From Pseudomonadaceae bacterium (GTDB lineage Bacteria; Pseudomonadota; Alphaproteobacteria; UBA2136; UBA6156), in assembly GCA_024236095.1 (NCBI GenBank), contig JACKLD010000015.1, forward strand, positions 75,187 to 139,186: DNA of 64,000 nt. Direction: 5' to 3'. The notes beneath the pieces are model-generated. The model searched no databases, was not told where the DNA came from, and saw only the letters and a list, made by a program, of their open reading frames with translations. A program made the translations under genes and the position numbers. Position 1 is the stretch's first letter. Each line of letters opens with the position of its first letter. Shown piece by piece: positions 32,628 through 41,794 of this stretch.

Positions 32628-32699
32628 GGGGTGCTCTCCGTTACTGGAGAAGGGTTGTAGCACTTCTGTATGCGCAAGACAAACGCCTTGGTGGCGCGG

Positions 32700-34295
32700 C
32701 TACCCCCACTTGTCAAACTTGCCCTTGAAGTACGGGTCGGCGAAGTAGCGCAGCTTCTCGGCCACCACCGGCTTGGCGCCCTGGATGAAGATAAGCTGGC
32801 TGTCGTTGGGCAGGCGCATCACTTCGTCCGGCGTCATCAGCGCACGGCTGGTTTCGGAAAGGTTGATGTTCTTGCCGCCACCGATAACCTTTTTCCAAAC
32901 CTTCATCTTGTCAATCACGCTGGCCTCGGTGCTGCCTTCCCCCTTCACCGTGATGGTGGTGGTGCCCAGCATGTCGGAGAGGGTCTTGGCGGTTTCCACG
33001 TCATTGGTCCCGAACGCCATGCGAACCGCGCAGTTGGAGATAAAGGTGGCCCAACGCTCATACAAATCCTTGATTTGCGAAAGGTCTTGGATGAACAGCC
33101 AAATATGGATGCCGTAGCCCGCCAAAAAGCCCACGGCTTCTTCAATCGGCTGCATGTATTGCAAGGCCGGAAACTCGTCGACCAGAAACAGCACCCGCTC
33201 TTTCGGCTGCTTGCCGCCGTCACGGGTCATGGCCTTCACCGCCATGCCGATAATCAGCCGCACCACGGGGGCGTACACGGCGAGGTTTTCCGGCGGGATG
33301 ATGAGGTAGAGGCTAATGGTTTCCTTCTTCAAATCCTCCAGCTTGAAATCGCTGCGGCTGGTGATTTTTGCCAATTTCGGGCTGTCCCAAATAGCCGTCT
33401 GGCTTTTGGCGGTGGAAAGCACGCTGGCCAGCACCTTGGGCTCGGTGGCGGTGATGCTGGCGGCCACCCGTTTGATGAACGGGTGCTTCACCCGCAGCAT
33501 GTCTTCAATCATCAGCTCGAAATCGCGGCGGGTTTGCATGATGAGGTAACGCACCTCGGCAATGTTACGCAGCGGCGGCGGGCTTTCAGTGGCCACATAC
33601 AAAATCAGCCCTTCCACCAGGCTCCGCGCTTCGCGGCTCCAGAAGGGATCGTTGGCGTTGTCTTCCAAAATCATCATGTCGGCGATAAGCTTCACGTCGT
33701 CCAATTCGTTGTCGGTGCCGACACGGATGAAGTCGATGGGGTTGAAACAGTCGCTCTTCTCGCCAAACGGTGCAAAGGTATAGACCTTGCTGAAGGTGCT
33801 GCGGAAGCGCCCGCTCACCGCAAAGTTTTCCCCTTTGATATCGTTTACCACCACACTGCCGGGGTGGGTCAAAAGGTTGGGAATCACATGCCCCACCCCC
33901 TTCCCCGAACGGGTGGGCGCAAAGGTGATAAGGTGGCCCGGTTGGTTGAAGCGCAAAAACTTGCCATCAAACTTGCCGAGAATCACACCCTTGTCGCCCA
34001 AAAACCCCGCTTTTTTGAGATCGGCCCGCGTCGCAAAGTCGGCGGAGCCATGGGAGAGAGAGCTTTTGCCTTTCAAATCGCCCAGTTGGCGCATTTGCTG
34101 GTGATAGCTTTTCAACCCACGCAGCCAAACGAGTTTGCCGACACGATACGCCACATAAAGCCCCAGTAACGCCGCAAGGCTGCGCACCACAACTTGAGAA
34201 CTCGGCAGCAGGGCTGCCCAATCCACCGCCAAAACCACCCACACCACGGCGGCCAACAGCAGCAGAATCAACGTCCATTTGAGCTTTCTCAGCAT
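32700..34295 (-). CDS. virD4: VirD4/TraG-type type IV coupling ATPase
   Basis: 531 residues. Two N-terminal membrane helices (residues 8-23 and 35-58), Walker A APTRSGKG at 126-133 and Walker B VLFLVDEFPAL near 365-375, with FIQDLSQI and the C-terminal SRALMTPDEVMRLP of the VirD4 family. These hexameric inner-membrane ATPases hand DNA-protein or effector substrates to a type IV secretion channel. No VirB genes or relaxase are in the window; isolated virD4 is common in Rickettsiales-like genomes where T4SS genes are scattered. Two small genes precede it in the same direction. Confidence 0.9.
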   Translation of the reverse strand: MLRKLKWTLILLLLAAVVWVVLAVDWAALLPSSQVVVRSLAALLGLYVAYRVGKLVWLRGLKSYHQQMRQLGDLKGKSSLSHGSADFATRADLKKAGFLGDKGVILGKFDGKFLRFNQPGHLITFAPTRSGKGVGHVIPNLLTHPGSVVVNDIKGENFAVSGRFRSTFSKVYTFAPFGEKSDCFNPIDFIRVGTDNELDDVKLIADMMILEDNANDPFWSREARSLVEGLILYVATESPPPLRNIAEVRYLIMQTRRDFELMIEDMLRVKHPFIKRVAASITATEPKVLASVLSTAKSQTAIWDSPKLAKITSRSDFKLEDLKKETISLYLIIPPENLAVYAPVVRLIIGMAVKAMTRDGGKQPKERVLFLVDEFPALQYMQPIEEAVGFLAGYGIHIWLFIQDLSQIKDLYERWATFISNCAVRMAFGTNDVETAKTLSDMLGTTTITVKGEGSTEASVIDKMKVWKKVIGGGKNINLSETSRALMTPDEVMRLPNDSQLIFIQGAKPVVAEKLRYFADPYFKGKFDKWG

Positions 34296-34345
34296 GGCGG
34301 GCAGTCTAACACGCCCCCAACGTCAGGGCGAGATGCGTCGGGCGC

Positions 34346-34654
34346 CTAACGCTCCATCTCGGTATCGCGCTGTGGCGCGGGCGCCATCTCGGGGGTTTTG
34401 AGGAGATCGTCAAGGATACGCGTTTTGTCACGCCCTTTATCCTTGAGTGACGAGATGTTGCTGGCCATCGCATATACCGAGGGCAGCTCCTCCGCCGTGG
34501 CCTTAAGACCGCTCGCAGTATGTTCGCTGGCTTGCACCTGTTCCACACTGCGCAACAATTCCGGCGGCAGGGAAACACCGCTCTCCGCCATACGCTTGAG
34601 CGCGTCTACCTTGACGTACTGGTCGGCGGCGATTTTATCCAGAGGTTGCGACAC
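34346..34654 (-). CDS. Small soluble protein in the virD4 operon
   Basis: 102 residues, ATG 34654, overlapping the previous gene by 20 bases and ending 50 bases before virD4. Mostly helical (KIAADQYVKVDALKRMAESG, LLRSVEQVQASEH) with a charged tail; no signal or membrane segment. Not recognised. Its position suggests an accessory or adaptor of the coupling protein, but that is inference only. Confidence 0.6.
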   Translation of the reverse strand: MSQPLDKIAADQYVKVDALKRMAESGVSLPPELLRSVEQVQASEHTASGLKATAEELPSVYAMASNISSLKDKGRDKTRILDDLLKTPEMAPAPQRDTEMER

Positions 34655-35189
34655 GGGCCACCTCCTTCAGCGCATCAATCAGTTGCTTGCCGGTTTCGCT
34701 GGCCATGGTGAAGACCATACGGTAGGCGGCAAAGTCAAACTTGGCGGCATGGGCCAACGCCTCACGACGGGCGGCGGATTTGAAGCCCAGGAACGTCCAG
34801 CCACGCAAGGCGCCAAACATGGCGGGCGCGGTTTTCAAAATACGGGCGGTTTGCGCGGAGCCGTGCTCCTGCTCATACGCCCAGCACTTGGCGGCGGCTT
34901 CGGGGGCATCGGCATAGATGATGGCAAAGGCGTCATGAAACTGCCCGGCCAGCCACTGCTGGGTTTGCTCCAGTCGTTCGTAGTCCAGCTTGCCGGCCAC
35001 AAAACGGGTATGGTGGCCGCGCAGCTTGCGGCTGTTGCCCCATGCGGCACGGTCCAGCGCTTCCATGCGTTGGGCCAGCTCGGCGCGCACCGCCACCTTC
35101 ACGTTGTCGGGCTGGCCGCCCATCACCTCGGCGAAGCTGGCCGGGTCCATCTCCAGCAATTCGTCAATGGGTGGCAGGGGTTGGGGCAT
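34635..35189 (-). CDS. Soluble hypothetical protein opening the virD4 operon
   Basis: 184 residues from ATG 35189 (the frame is open to 35246). Helical throughout: MDPASFAEVMGGQPDNVKVA, LAQRMEALDRAAWGNSRKL, QWLAGQFHDAFAIIYADAPE, MFGALRGWTFLGFKSAARRE. It overlaps the 102-residue gene by 20 bases, so the two are co-translated. No family recognised. An effector or substrate-adaptor role beside VirD4 would fit the context but has no direct evidence. Confidence 0.6.
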   Translation of the reverse strand: MPQPLPPIDELLEMDPASFAEVMGGQPDNVKVAVRAELAQRMEALDRAAWGNSRKLRGHHTRFVAGKLDYERLEQTQQWLAGQFHDAFAIIYADAPEAAAKCWAYEQEHGSAQTARILKTAPAMFGALRGWTFLGFKSAARREALAHAAKFDFAAYRMVFTMASETGKQLIDALKEVARVATSG

Positions 35190-35267
35190 AAGCGTCGCGG
35201 CCTTTCCATGGTGTCTCTGCTTTATTATAGGGCAAATGGATACCATAAATCCAGCCCCAAACTGACA

Positions 35268-36335
35268 TCAGGATGTCACAAACAGGGTATGCGCGGTGCG
35301 GTTGAGCACCTCACGCAACTCTTTGATCGGCTTGTCCAGCAATTCCGCCAAGGCTTTCAGTGTCGGCGGCAGGCTTTCCGGCCCACCGGCGTGGCCGCTG
35401 CGGCTTTGCGGCGCCACCAGTGCGCTGCCCGCCCCCAATAGCAGCCGATTTTCAGGCACTTTTTTTACCAGCTGGCGATAACCGTCATTGGCCGCATAGG
35501 TAAGTTCCGGCCGCACCAGCACATGCATGTCGTGCTGTTTCACCAGTGCCAGCTCGGCCTCATCGGCCAGCATGTCGGCCCAGACAAGCTTGGGCAGCCC
35601 TTCGGCACGACCCAGGCAATCCTGCAACGAGGCCAAACTGCGGCGATGCCCCACAAACGCAGGCAAACCGAAGTCGGCGGCAATTTCCAGCTGCACCAAC
35701 AACTGTGCCTCCTGCTGCGGCAGGGTATAGGGTGCGTAGGGCTCGTCAATCAGCAAGGGCCCCAGCGCGATGATTTTGGGATTGTCGTTAATCAGTTTGG
35801 TCAACGCCCTATCCAGCGCCTCGGCATCGTCCTGCAACTTGCGCGGGCCAAAGGCCAAGGCGCCGAACAGGCGCGGCTCCACCACCGTCGCCCCCGTAAG
35901 CGCGGCGGTTTGTTCTTCATCCCCCGCTTCAGCCGCCAGAATGGCCATGGTGTATGGGAAGCCGTTCTCCTGCGACAACGCCGCCATGTAGCGCACGACA
36001 TCTTCGCCGGAGGCGGCAAAAAACCCCGCATCCACCGTCACTTTCCCGCCTTCCAGCACGGCATCCCACGGGGCTGCAAGCTGCTTGGGCGTGGTGGAGG
36101 CGGGAACCTCGGCCAAAACATCTTCGCCGCCGACATCCACAAACGCCAGCCCACTGCTGGCTGAAGATACCGTGCGGGCCAGCGCGGGGTCGTCGGCCGG
36201 TTTGGCCTGCGTGGCAGGCGGGGTCATGTCTTGCAGGTCTTGGCGCACTTCGCGGGCGATATCACCCACCGCACTGCCGATGGCTCCGGCCAAGCCCCCC
36301 AGCAGCGTTGGTTTTTTGTCCGGCTTGTCGCTCAT
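35268..36335 (-). CDS. Degenerate TatD-like protein with N-terminal extension
   Basis: 355 residues. Residues 10-35 are a Gly/Ala-rich amphipathic stretch (LLGGLAGAIGSAVGDIAREV). From about 95 the chain can be laid along TatD: DAGFFAAS, the Q-QLxxA-helix (QQEAQLLVQLEIAADFGLPA), VGHRRSLASLQ, RLLLGAGSALVAPQ in place of LVETDAPYLAP, and the final LNRTAHTLF. The metal ligands seen in the true TatD at 37146 (HxH, GETGLD, HCFTG, ETDAPY) are mostly replaced. So it is probably non-catalytic. Family placement is by pattern and should be treated as a hypothesis. Confidence 0.65.
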   Translation of the reverse strand: MSDKPDKKPTLLGGLAGAIGSAVGDIAREVRQDLQDMTPPATQAKPADDPALARTVSSASSGLAFVDVGGEDVLAEVPASTTPKQLAAPWDAVLEGGKVTVDAGFFAASGEDVVRYMAALSQENGFPYTMAILAAEAGDEEQTAALTGATVVEPRLFGALAFGPRKLQDDAEALDRALTKLINDNPKIIALGPLLIDEPYAPYTLPQQEAQLLVQLEIAADFGLPAFVGHRRSLASLQDCLGRAEGLPKLVWADMLADEAELALVKQHDMHVLVRPELTYAANDGYRQLVKKVPENRLLLGAGSALVAPQSRSGHAGGPESLPPTLKALAELLDKPIKELREVLNRTAHTLFVTS

Positions 36336-36527
36336 ATCGGTTTATCAACAACACTTTTCTGTTAACGATGTGCGCGGCAAAATCGCGATTTCTATCCCAC
36401 CCTAAGACCCAAGCCAACAGCAGTGCAAATTCTTTCATCATCTTTGTGCATAACACCCTTGCCGCACGTGGGCAAAAAACCACATGCTTGCCAAATACGA
36501 TCAACCCAACAAAGAAAGGCTCCCCCC
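36336..36527. other. Divergent intergenic region
   Basis: 192 bases between the divergent TatD-like gene and the secreted protein at 36528. Comparatively AT-rich and must contain promoters for both; no clear -35/-10 pair or palindrome stands out. Confidence 0.4.
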
Positions 36528-37139
36528 ATGCCCCTTCGTTCTTCGTCCCTTGCCGCGTGCGCTGCGGCCACCTCGTTGATTGCCGCCGTCAGTGCCGCCT
36601 CCTCTCCATCCAAGGCCACCGGACTGGCCTGCAAGCCGCTGCAACAGCAAACCGAAGAAGAGAGAAAAGAAGGGGAAAACGCCATTCTCAGCAACGCTAG
36701 CGTTGAAGGGGCCTTCAATGCCCTAAAAAGAGAGTTGTCGATTCAAGCTCTCCGCATGATCAACACCCGTGACAACTCTGCACGAAACGCCGGAGAGACA
36801 TTGCTGGCACAGATGGATGCCTTCCCCGACTCCCGCCATTACGGTGCCAACTTCCTGCTTGGATTGGCCAAGCCTCATTCGGATGACCCTTATGTTGCCC
36901 AAGCCCGCGAGACCTTGCGCACCAACATGGCCGAGCAGGCCGCAGCCAACCGCTGCCGTCAGGCGCCGGATGCCTCAACCTTGGTGCCCGGCGGTCCAAG
37001 CGTTCAGGTTTACGACACCGACAGCGGCGAAGTCAGCAAAACCTACTCCGGCGACGAGGTCATGGCACCGCCCGCGCCGCAAACATTGGCTTTCTGGAAC
37101 CAAGGCGCGATAGACCGCTCCCGCACCGAGGGCCGCTAG
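36528..37139 (+). CDS. Secreted hypothetical protein
   Basis: 203 residues from ATG 36528, with AAAGG upstream. Probable signal peptide (PLRSSSLAACAAATSLIAAVSA). Mature part helical and polar (KPLQQQTEEERKEGENAIL, FNALKRELSIQALRMINTRD), ending in a Ser/Asp/Pro-rich tail. Two cysteines (ACKP, NRCRQ) could form a disulfide. It converges with tatD, with 6 bases between stops. Not recognised. Confidence 0.6.
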   Translation: MPLRSSSLAACAAATSLIAAVSAASSPSKATGLACKPLQQQTEEERKEGENAILSNASVEGAFNALKRELSIQALRMINTRDNSARNAGETLLAQMDAFPDSRHYGANFLLGLAKPHSDDPYVAQARETLRTNMAEQAAANRCRQAPDASTLVPGGPSVQVYDTDSGEVSKTYSGDEVMAPPAPQTLAFWNQGAIDRSRTEGR

Positions 37140-37145
37140 GCGCTG

Positions 37146-37928
37146 TCAACACCCCGCCATGCGCGCCAACAAGCGGCAGGTGTTGGTGGCGGTGATGTCG
37201 GCCACTCCGTCGTCGCCCATCTGCCACACCTTCGCCAAGCAGGCGGCAGTATGGGCCACCATGGCGGGGGTGCAGCGCTTGCCGCGCTTGGGCTCGGGCG
37301 CCAAGTACGGCGCATCGGTTTCCACCAGCACCCTGTCATGTGGCAGGGTGGCGGCAATCGCCCGCAAATCGTCGCTCTTTTTGAAGGTCAGCACACCGGA
37401 AAAACTGATGTAGCCGCCCATCTCCACCGCTGCTGCCGCCATCGCCGCCGTGCCGGTAAAGCAATGCAGCACGAACGGTACGCCCATATGTTCGCGCAGA
37501 ATGGCCAAGGTATCGTCTTCGGCATCACGGGTATGGATGACCACCGGCAACCCCGCCGCCTTGGCTGCTTGCAGGTGCAGATGAAAACTCTCCTGCTGCA
37601 CGGCCTTGGGCGCGGTGTCGTAATAGTAGTCCAGCCCCGTTTCGCCCAGCGCCACCACGCGGGGGTGGGCCGCCAATCCGGCCAACTCGTCCAATGTCAC
37701 CATGCCGCCCTCACCGGCATCGTGCGGATGAATCCCTGCCGCCACCCACACGCGGGCCTCCGCTTCAGCCAGCGCCAGTGCAGGGGCCCATTCCTCGCGA
37801 CGGCAGGCCACGTTCACCACCTGCGCCACGCCTGCGGCCTGTGCATCCGCCAGCAGGTTTGCAGGGGTTTGCGCTGGTTCCTCGCCAAAACGCGGGTGTA
37901 ACAGGTGGCAGTGGGAGTCAATCAGCAT
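37146..37928 (-). CDS. tatD: TatD-family metal-dependent DNase
   Basis: 260 residues with all metal motifs: IDSHCHLLHPRF (HxH), ALGETGLDYYYD (Glu), VIHTRDAEDD (His), FVLHCFTG (His) and LVETDAPYLAP (Asp). TIM-barrel hydrolase with 3'-5' exonuclease activity in known members. Its start overlaps the holB stop by 7 bases; tmk-holB-tatD is a frequent bacterial gene order. Confidence 0.95.
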   Translation of the reverse strand: MLIDSHCHLLHPRFGEEPAQTPANLLADAQAAGVAQVVNVACRREEWAPALALAEAEARVWVAAGIHPHDAGEGGMVTLDELAGLAAHPRVVALGETGLDYYYDTAPKAVQQESFHLHLQAAKAAGLPVVIHTRDAEDDTLAILREHMGVPFVLHCFTGTAAMAAAAVEMGGYISFSGVLTFKKSDDLRAIAATLPHDRVLVETDAPYLAPEPKRGKRCTPAMVAHTAACLAKVWQMGDDGVADITATNTCRLLARMAGC

Positions 37929-38821
37929 GACGCCACCACCCCCAACGCCTGTTCGGCCACCAGCGTGTGCGGTAGGTTGAGGGTGCGGGCCTGCTGCATC
38001 AAGGTGGCAATGGCGGCATAGGCCTCGGCCTGTTTGGGTGTGGGCGTGTGTTCGGCCAATAGCGCCAGCAGCGCCTGCGGCACCAGCGGCGCCTGTGCGG
38101 TGGAAGGTGCGGGCACGCTTTGCCCTTGCAAGGCGGGCCGCAGGTGCGCCATCAGTTCATGCAGGGTTTGCGCTTCCTTGCCCAGCACCGTGCCGGGGCA
38201 CCCTTTGGCCAGCGGCGCAAGATTTACGTCACCGCCCACCTCCACCAGCACCTTGCCGGTGTCTTCAAGGCTTAAGGGATGCAAGCGCAGCAACCGGCAG
38301 CGCGAGCGGATGGTCGGCAAGGTGGCCGAAAGCTGGTGGCATACCAGCAGGAAGTAAATATTCGGGCGCGGCTCTTCCAACATTTTCAAAAGCGCGTTGG
38401 CGGCCTCGTCGGTCAGCTGCTCCAGCGCGTCAATCACCACCACGCGGGCGGTATCGGCACTGCGTTGCAGGGTGGCAAGCAGGTCGCGGGCGGCATCAAT
38501 GCCGATGGATTTCTTGCCCTCCTCCGGCGCCAGCACATGGAAATCCGGACAGCTTCCGGCCTGCAACTGGGCGCAGGCGGGGTGGCCCACATCATGCGCC
38601 AGCGGATCGGCGGGCGTGCTGTTGCCGAACATGTCGGCCCCCTGCCCCGCGCCATCCGTCGGCCCGCAAATCAAGCGGTACGCCAAATGCTCGGCCAACG
38701 TGCGCTTGCCAATGCCCTGCGGCCCGTGCATCAGCAACGCATGCGGAAACCGCGCCCCCGCCAGCAACGTTGCCAGTTGGGTTTTGGCGTCGGTGTGGCC
38801 GATGAGGGGGGGTAACATCAT
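37922..38821 (-). CDS. holB: DNA polymerase III delta-prime subunit
   Basis: 299 residues. Clamp-loader AAA-type fold: IGHTDAKTQLATLL, Walker A HGPQGIGKRT, the zinc region with several Cys/His (GHPACAQLQAGSCPDFH), VVVIDALEQLTDEAANALLKMLEEP (Walker B and following helix), TIRSRCRLLRL. Part of the complex that loads the beta clamp. Overlaps tmk by 4 bases and tatD by 7, so it is in the middle of a coupled trio. Confidence 0.93.
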   Translation of the reverse strand: MMLPPLIGHTDAKTQLATLLAGARFPHALLMHGPQGIGKRTLAEHLAYRLICGPTDGAGQGADMFGNSTPADPLAHDVGHPACAQLQAGSCPDFHVLAPEEGKKSIGIDAARDLLATLQRSADTARVVVIDALEQLTDEAANALLKMLEEPRPNIYFLLVCHQLSATLPTIRSRCRLLRLHPLSLEDTGKVLVEVGGDVNLAPLAKGCPGTVLGKEAQTLHELMAHLRPALQGQSVPAPSTAQAPLVPQALLALLAEHTPTPKQAEAYAAIATLMQQARTLNLPHTLVAEQALGVVASC

Positions 38822-39492
38822 ATCAGAACCTTTTCCCGAGGAAGAGGTGTCAGACTGATACCAAGCTTGCCGTTCAGCGCCTCTACAACACGGTTATGGA
38901 CCGTCACAAGGTCGGCATCGGCATCAACCAGAACGATATGGTCATCTTTTGCCGCCTCCGCATGATAGCCCTCCCGTACCCGTTGATGGAAAGACACCCC
39001 CATGTTTTCAAAGCGGGCTTCATCCAGCCCCGCTTCAATTTGCACACCTTTTCTTGAAAGTCCGATTTCTACGGGGATGTCGAGAATGATCTGTACATGG
39101 GGGCGCACATCCTCAATGGCAATGCGATGCAGTGTTTCCAGCAGCTCAAGAGAAAGTCCTCTCCCATAGCCTTGGAATACGGTGGTCGTCAGGAAACTCC
39201 GATCGGAAACAACCCACTGCCCCGCATCCAAAGCAGGCTTGGTCACCTTCAGCATTGTCTGGCGACGGTCTGCGGAAAACAGCAAGGCTTCCCCAATACC
39301 ATCCAACTTGTCATGCTCCCCGGTCAACACAATCTCTCGCAGCTTTGCACCAACATCGGTCCCTCCGGGTTCGCGGATGTGGTGGCAGTCAATCCCGTTT
39401 GCCAGCAAAGCACGGACAAGCAGATTGAGCTGGCTGCTTTTTCCAGAACCATCAAGGCCGTCTAGCGCAATGTAGTAGGGTGCTTCCGTCAT
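38818..39492 (-). CDS. tmk: Thymidylate kinase
   Basis: 224 residues from ATG 39492 (GTG 39498 in frame). P-loop ALDGLDGSGKSSQ at residues 9-21, IREPGGTDVG, FSADRRQ, VSDRSFLTTTVFQG. It phosphorylates dTMP to dTDP. The LID segment (SRKGVQIEAGLDEARFEN) is basic-poor compared with E. coli. First gene of the tmk-holB-tatD row; no clear ribosome site at the start. Base composition in this gene looks slightly less GC-rich than in its neighbours. Confidence 0.93.
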   Translation of the reverse strand: MTEAPYYIALDGLDGSGKSSQLNLLVRALLANGIDCHHIREPGGTDVGAKLREIVLTGEHDKLDGIGEALLFSADRRQTMLKVTKPALDAGQWVVSDRSFLTTTVFQGYGRGLSLELLETLHRIAIEDVRPHVQIILDIPVEIGLSRKGVQIEAGLDEARFENMGVSFHQRVREGYHAEAAKDDHIVLVDADADLVTVHNRVVEALNGKLGISLTPLPREKVLI

Positions 39493-39559
39493 GTGCACAA
39501 GCTAACAAAGAAGGATTCCCAAGCCCAGCACACTGCCGTCCATTGCACCACCTGCACAA

Positions 39560-40669
39560 CTAAAACAACCCGATAAAACTCTGCAACCACCGCGTAAAGA
39601 ACCCTGCCTGCGGAATCTCACGCCCCGCCACCAGCGCGGTGGTGAAGGTTTGGCCGGATGGCAGTGTCACGGTCAGCTCGCCCAACGGTTTGTCGGCAGC
39701 CACCGGCGCCACGATGGGCCGGTTGTAGGTGGCTTTCACCTTGATATCGCCGCGTTCGGCGGGGTTGATGAACATGTGCAGGGGCTCGGCCACGGTAAGG
39801 CCCACGCTGCCCTGCGTGCCGTGCCAGACGGGAACGTCGCCCACCATCATCTGCCCGGGCGTGGCGACTTCAACAGGCTTGTTTTGCGCAAAGAACCATT
39901 GGTAGGCCTTCATGCTTTCGCCCTCACGGGCGGCAAAGCCGCTGGTGCCCATCACCACGGTAATCAGGCGCTGGTCTTTCTGCACCGCACTGCTGGCAAG
40001 GTGGAAGCCGCTTTCTTCGGTATGGCCGGTCTTGCCGATATCAATCCCCACCCCCGCATGCAGCAAGCCGTTGCGGTTTTGCTGTTTGATGCCGTTCCAC
40101 ACGAACTCCTCCTCGGTGAGGTAGTGTTTGTATTCGGGGAAATCGCGCAACAGCGCCGCCACCAGCATCGCGATATCATGGGCGGTGCTGTACTGCGCGG
40201 GGTCGGGCCAGCCGCTGGCATTCACAAAGTGCGTGTTGGTCATCCCCAGCCGCTGGGCGGTGGTATTCATGAAGCCTGCAAACCCATCCTCCGTGCCGCC
40301 CAATTTTTCAGCCACCACCACGCAGGCGTCATTGCCGCTCACAATGGCGATGCCGCGAATCAAGCTTTCCACCGGCACGGTCTTGCCCACTTCCACAAAC
40401 ATCTTGCTGCCACCCATGCGCCAGGCTTTTTCACTGACAGGGAATTCATCGGTCAGCTTGTACTCGCCCTGTTTCAGGGAATCGAACAGCAGGTACAACG
40501 TCATCAACTTGGTGAGGCTGGCCGGGCCCATGCGCTCATCGCCGTTCTGGTTCAAAAGCACCGTACCGGTTTCAGGGTGCACCACGTAGGCGGCCTTGGC
40601 GGAAAGCTCCAGCGCCCACCCTTGCACCGCCAGCATTACGGCCAAAACCGCCAGCATCACACCACGCAT
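39560..40669 (-). CDS. dac: D-alanyl-D-alanine carboxypeptidase (PBP5/6 type)
   Basis: 369 residues from ATG 40669, with GGGAGAG just upstream. Signal peptide to about residue 19. Active-site triad: SLTK (51-54), SGN (111-113) and KTG (213-215); C-terminal PBP5-type beta domain (residues 270-350) and an amphipathic end (GFFTRWLQSFIGLF) for membrane attachment. It trims the terminal D-Ala of peptidoglycan pentapeptides in the periplasm. Followed upstream by rlpA and mltB in the same direction, an order common in Alphaproteobacteria. Confidence 0.95.
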   Translation of the reverse strand: MRGVMLAVLAVMLAVQGWALELSAKAAYVVHPETGTVLLNQNGDERMGPASLTKLMTLYLLFDSLKQGEYKLTDEFPVSEKAWRMGGSKMFVEVGKTVPVESLIRGIAIVSGNDACVVVAEKLGGTEDGFAGFMNTTAQRLGMTNTHFVNASGWPDPAQYSTAHDIAMLVAALLRDFPEYKHYLTEEEFVWNGIKQQNRNGLLHAGVGIDIGKTGHTEESGFHLASSAVQKDQRLITVVMGTSGFAAREGESMKAYQWFFAQNKPVEVATPGQMMVGDVPVWHGTQGSVGLTVAEPLHMFINPAERGDIKVKATYNRPIVAPVAADKPLGELTVTLPSGQTFTTALVAGREIPQAGFFTRWLQSFIGLF

Positions 40670-40716
40670 GATTCTCTCCCTTCCTCTCAAGAACATCAGA
40701 CAACCGCACTGTAACG

Positions 40717-41769
40717 TCAGCGGCCCTCAACCACAAGCCGTGCGCCTGCAAAACCCGCAGCCACCAGCTTCTCCAGCGCGATTTCCGCTTCGGCAAGGCT
40801 GGCATAGGGGCCGCTGCGCACACGGGTCAGCGTGCCGGAAGGGCCTTCCACCTTGCTAAGGGCGGCGGTGGGTTCGGCAGCGCGCAGGGCATCCAGCTGG
40901 CGCTCGGCGTTGGCCACACTGCCGTAGGCCCCTACCTGCACAAACACGTTGGTGCGCACCAGCGGCGTGGTGTCGGCATGAACGCGGGCAGCCTCTGGCG
41001 GCGGCGGCGGCAGATTGGCGGCAGCGGCAGGAACTTCAGCCTCCAACTTGGCAATTTCGGTAGGCGGCAACGGCGTCTGCACGTCGGTTTGCGGCGCGGT
41101 CAACACGGTAGCCGTACCATCAAGCGGCGGCAATGCCTCGGCTTCAATGCTGGGCGGCACATAGGAAGGAAGTGTCGGCGCGGCAGCCGTCTGTACAACG
41201 GGCTGGGCGGGCATCCCCAGCCGCAGGTTGGGAAGCTGCGATGCCAACTGCGTATTGCCTTTCAGGCCACCCGCATAATGGTGCGGGCCGCCGATGGCTT
41301 CCACCAACACCGGTGCGGTGCCGCCGCGCACGACATCAAGGCTTTGCGCCGCCGCGTAAGAAAGGTCGATAAGCCGCCCGCGCACAAACGGGCCACGGTC
41401 GTTGACCTTCAGTACCACACTCCTGTTGTTCTCAAGGTTGGTGACCCGCACGATACTGGGCAACGGCAGGGTTTTATGCGCGGCGGTAAAGGCGTACATG
41501 TTGTAGCATTCACCGTTGGCGGTGGGCTTGCCATGGAAGTCCTCGCCATACCAGCTGGCCACCCCTCGCTCGCTGTACCCCAAGCTGCTGACCACCGGTT
41601 CATAGCGGATGCCGTCCACTTTGTAGGGCGCGCCCACCTTCATGTCGCCCTCGTCCTTGCAAGAATAGGTGCCAAGCCCCTTTTTCAGCAAATGGCTACC
41701 CACCTGAACCTCGGTACATCCTGCCAGCAGTGCGGCAGTCAGCAGCGCTTTCAGCGGAATCTTGTACAT
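40717..41769 (-). CDS. rlpA: RlpA-like septal lytic transglycosylase lipoprotein with SPOR domain
   Basis: 350 residues from ATG 41769; ATG 41802 is in frame but would overlap mltB and spoil the lipoprotein signal. Lipobox LLAGC (Cys 18). The double-psi beta barrel shows RGVASWYGEDFHGKPTANGE and VLKVNDRGPFVRGRLIDLSY with the catalytic Asp; a Pro/Ala linker leads to a C-terminal SPOR domain (FVQVGAYGSVANAERQLDAL) that binds denuded glycan at the septum. It cleaves glycan strands during division. Neighbours dac and mltB act on the same polymer. Confidence 0.92.
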   Translation of the reverse strand: MYKIPLKALLTAALLAGCTEVQVGSHLLKKGLGTYSCKDEGDMKVGAPYKVDGIRYEPVVSSLGYSERGVASWYGEDFHGKPTANGECYNMYAFTAAHKTLPLPSIVRVTNLENNRSVVLKVNDRGPFVRGRLIDLSYAAAQSLDVVRGGTAPVLVEAIGGPHHYAGGLKGNTQLASQLPNLRLGMPAQPVVQTAAAPTLPSYVPPSIEAEALPPLDGTATVLTAPQTDVQTPLPPTEIAKLEAEVPAAAANLPPPPPEAARVHADTTPLVRTNVFVQVGAYGSVANAERQLDALRAAEPTAALSKVEGPSGTLTRVRSGPYASLAEAEIALEKLVAAGFAGARLVVEGR

Positions 41770-41794
41770 GCTCCAATACGGGAACGGAATGCGC

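Noticed and set aside
29901..32660. A 919-codon open frame antisense to alaS
   Set aside because: Mirror of strongly biased alaS codons, His/Gln-rich, no family pattern.
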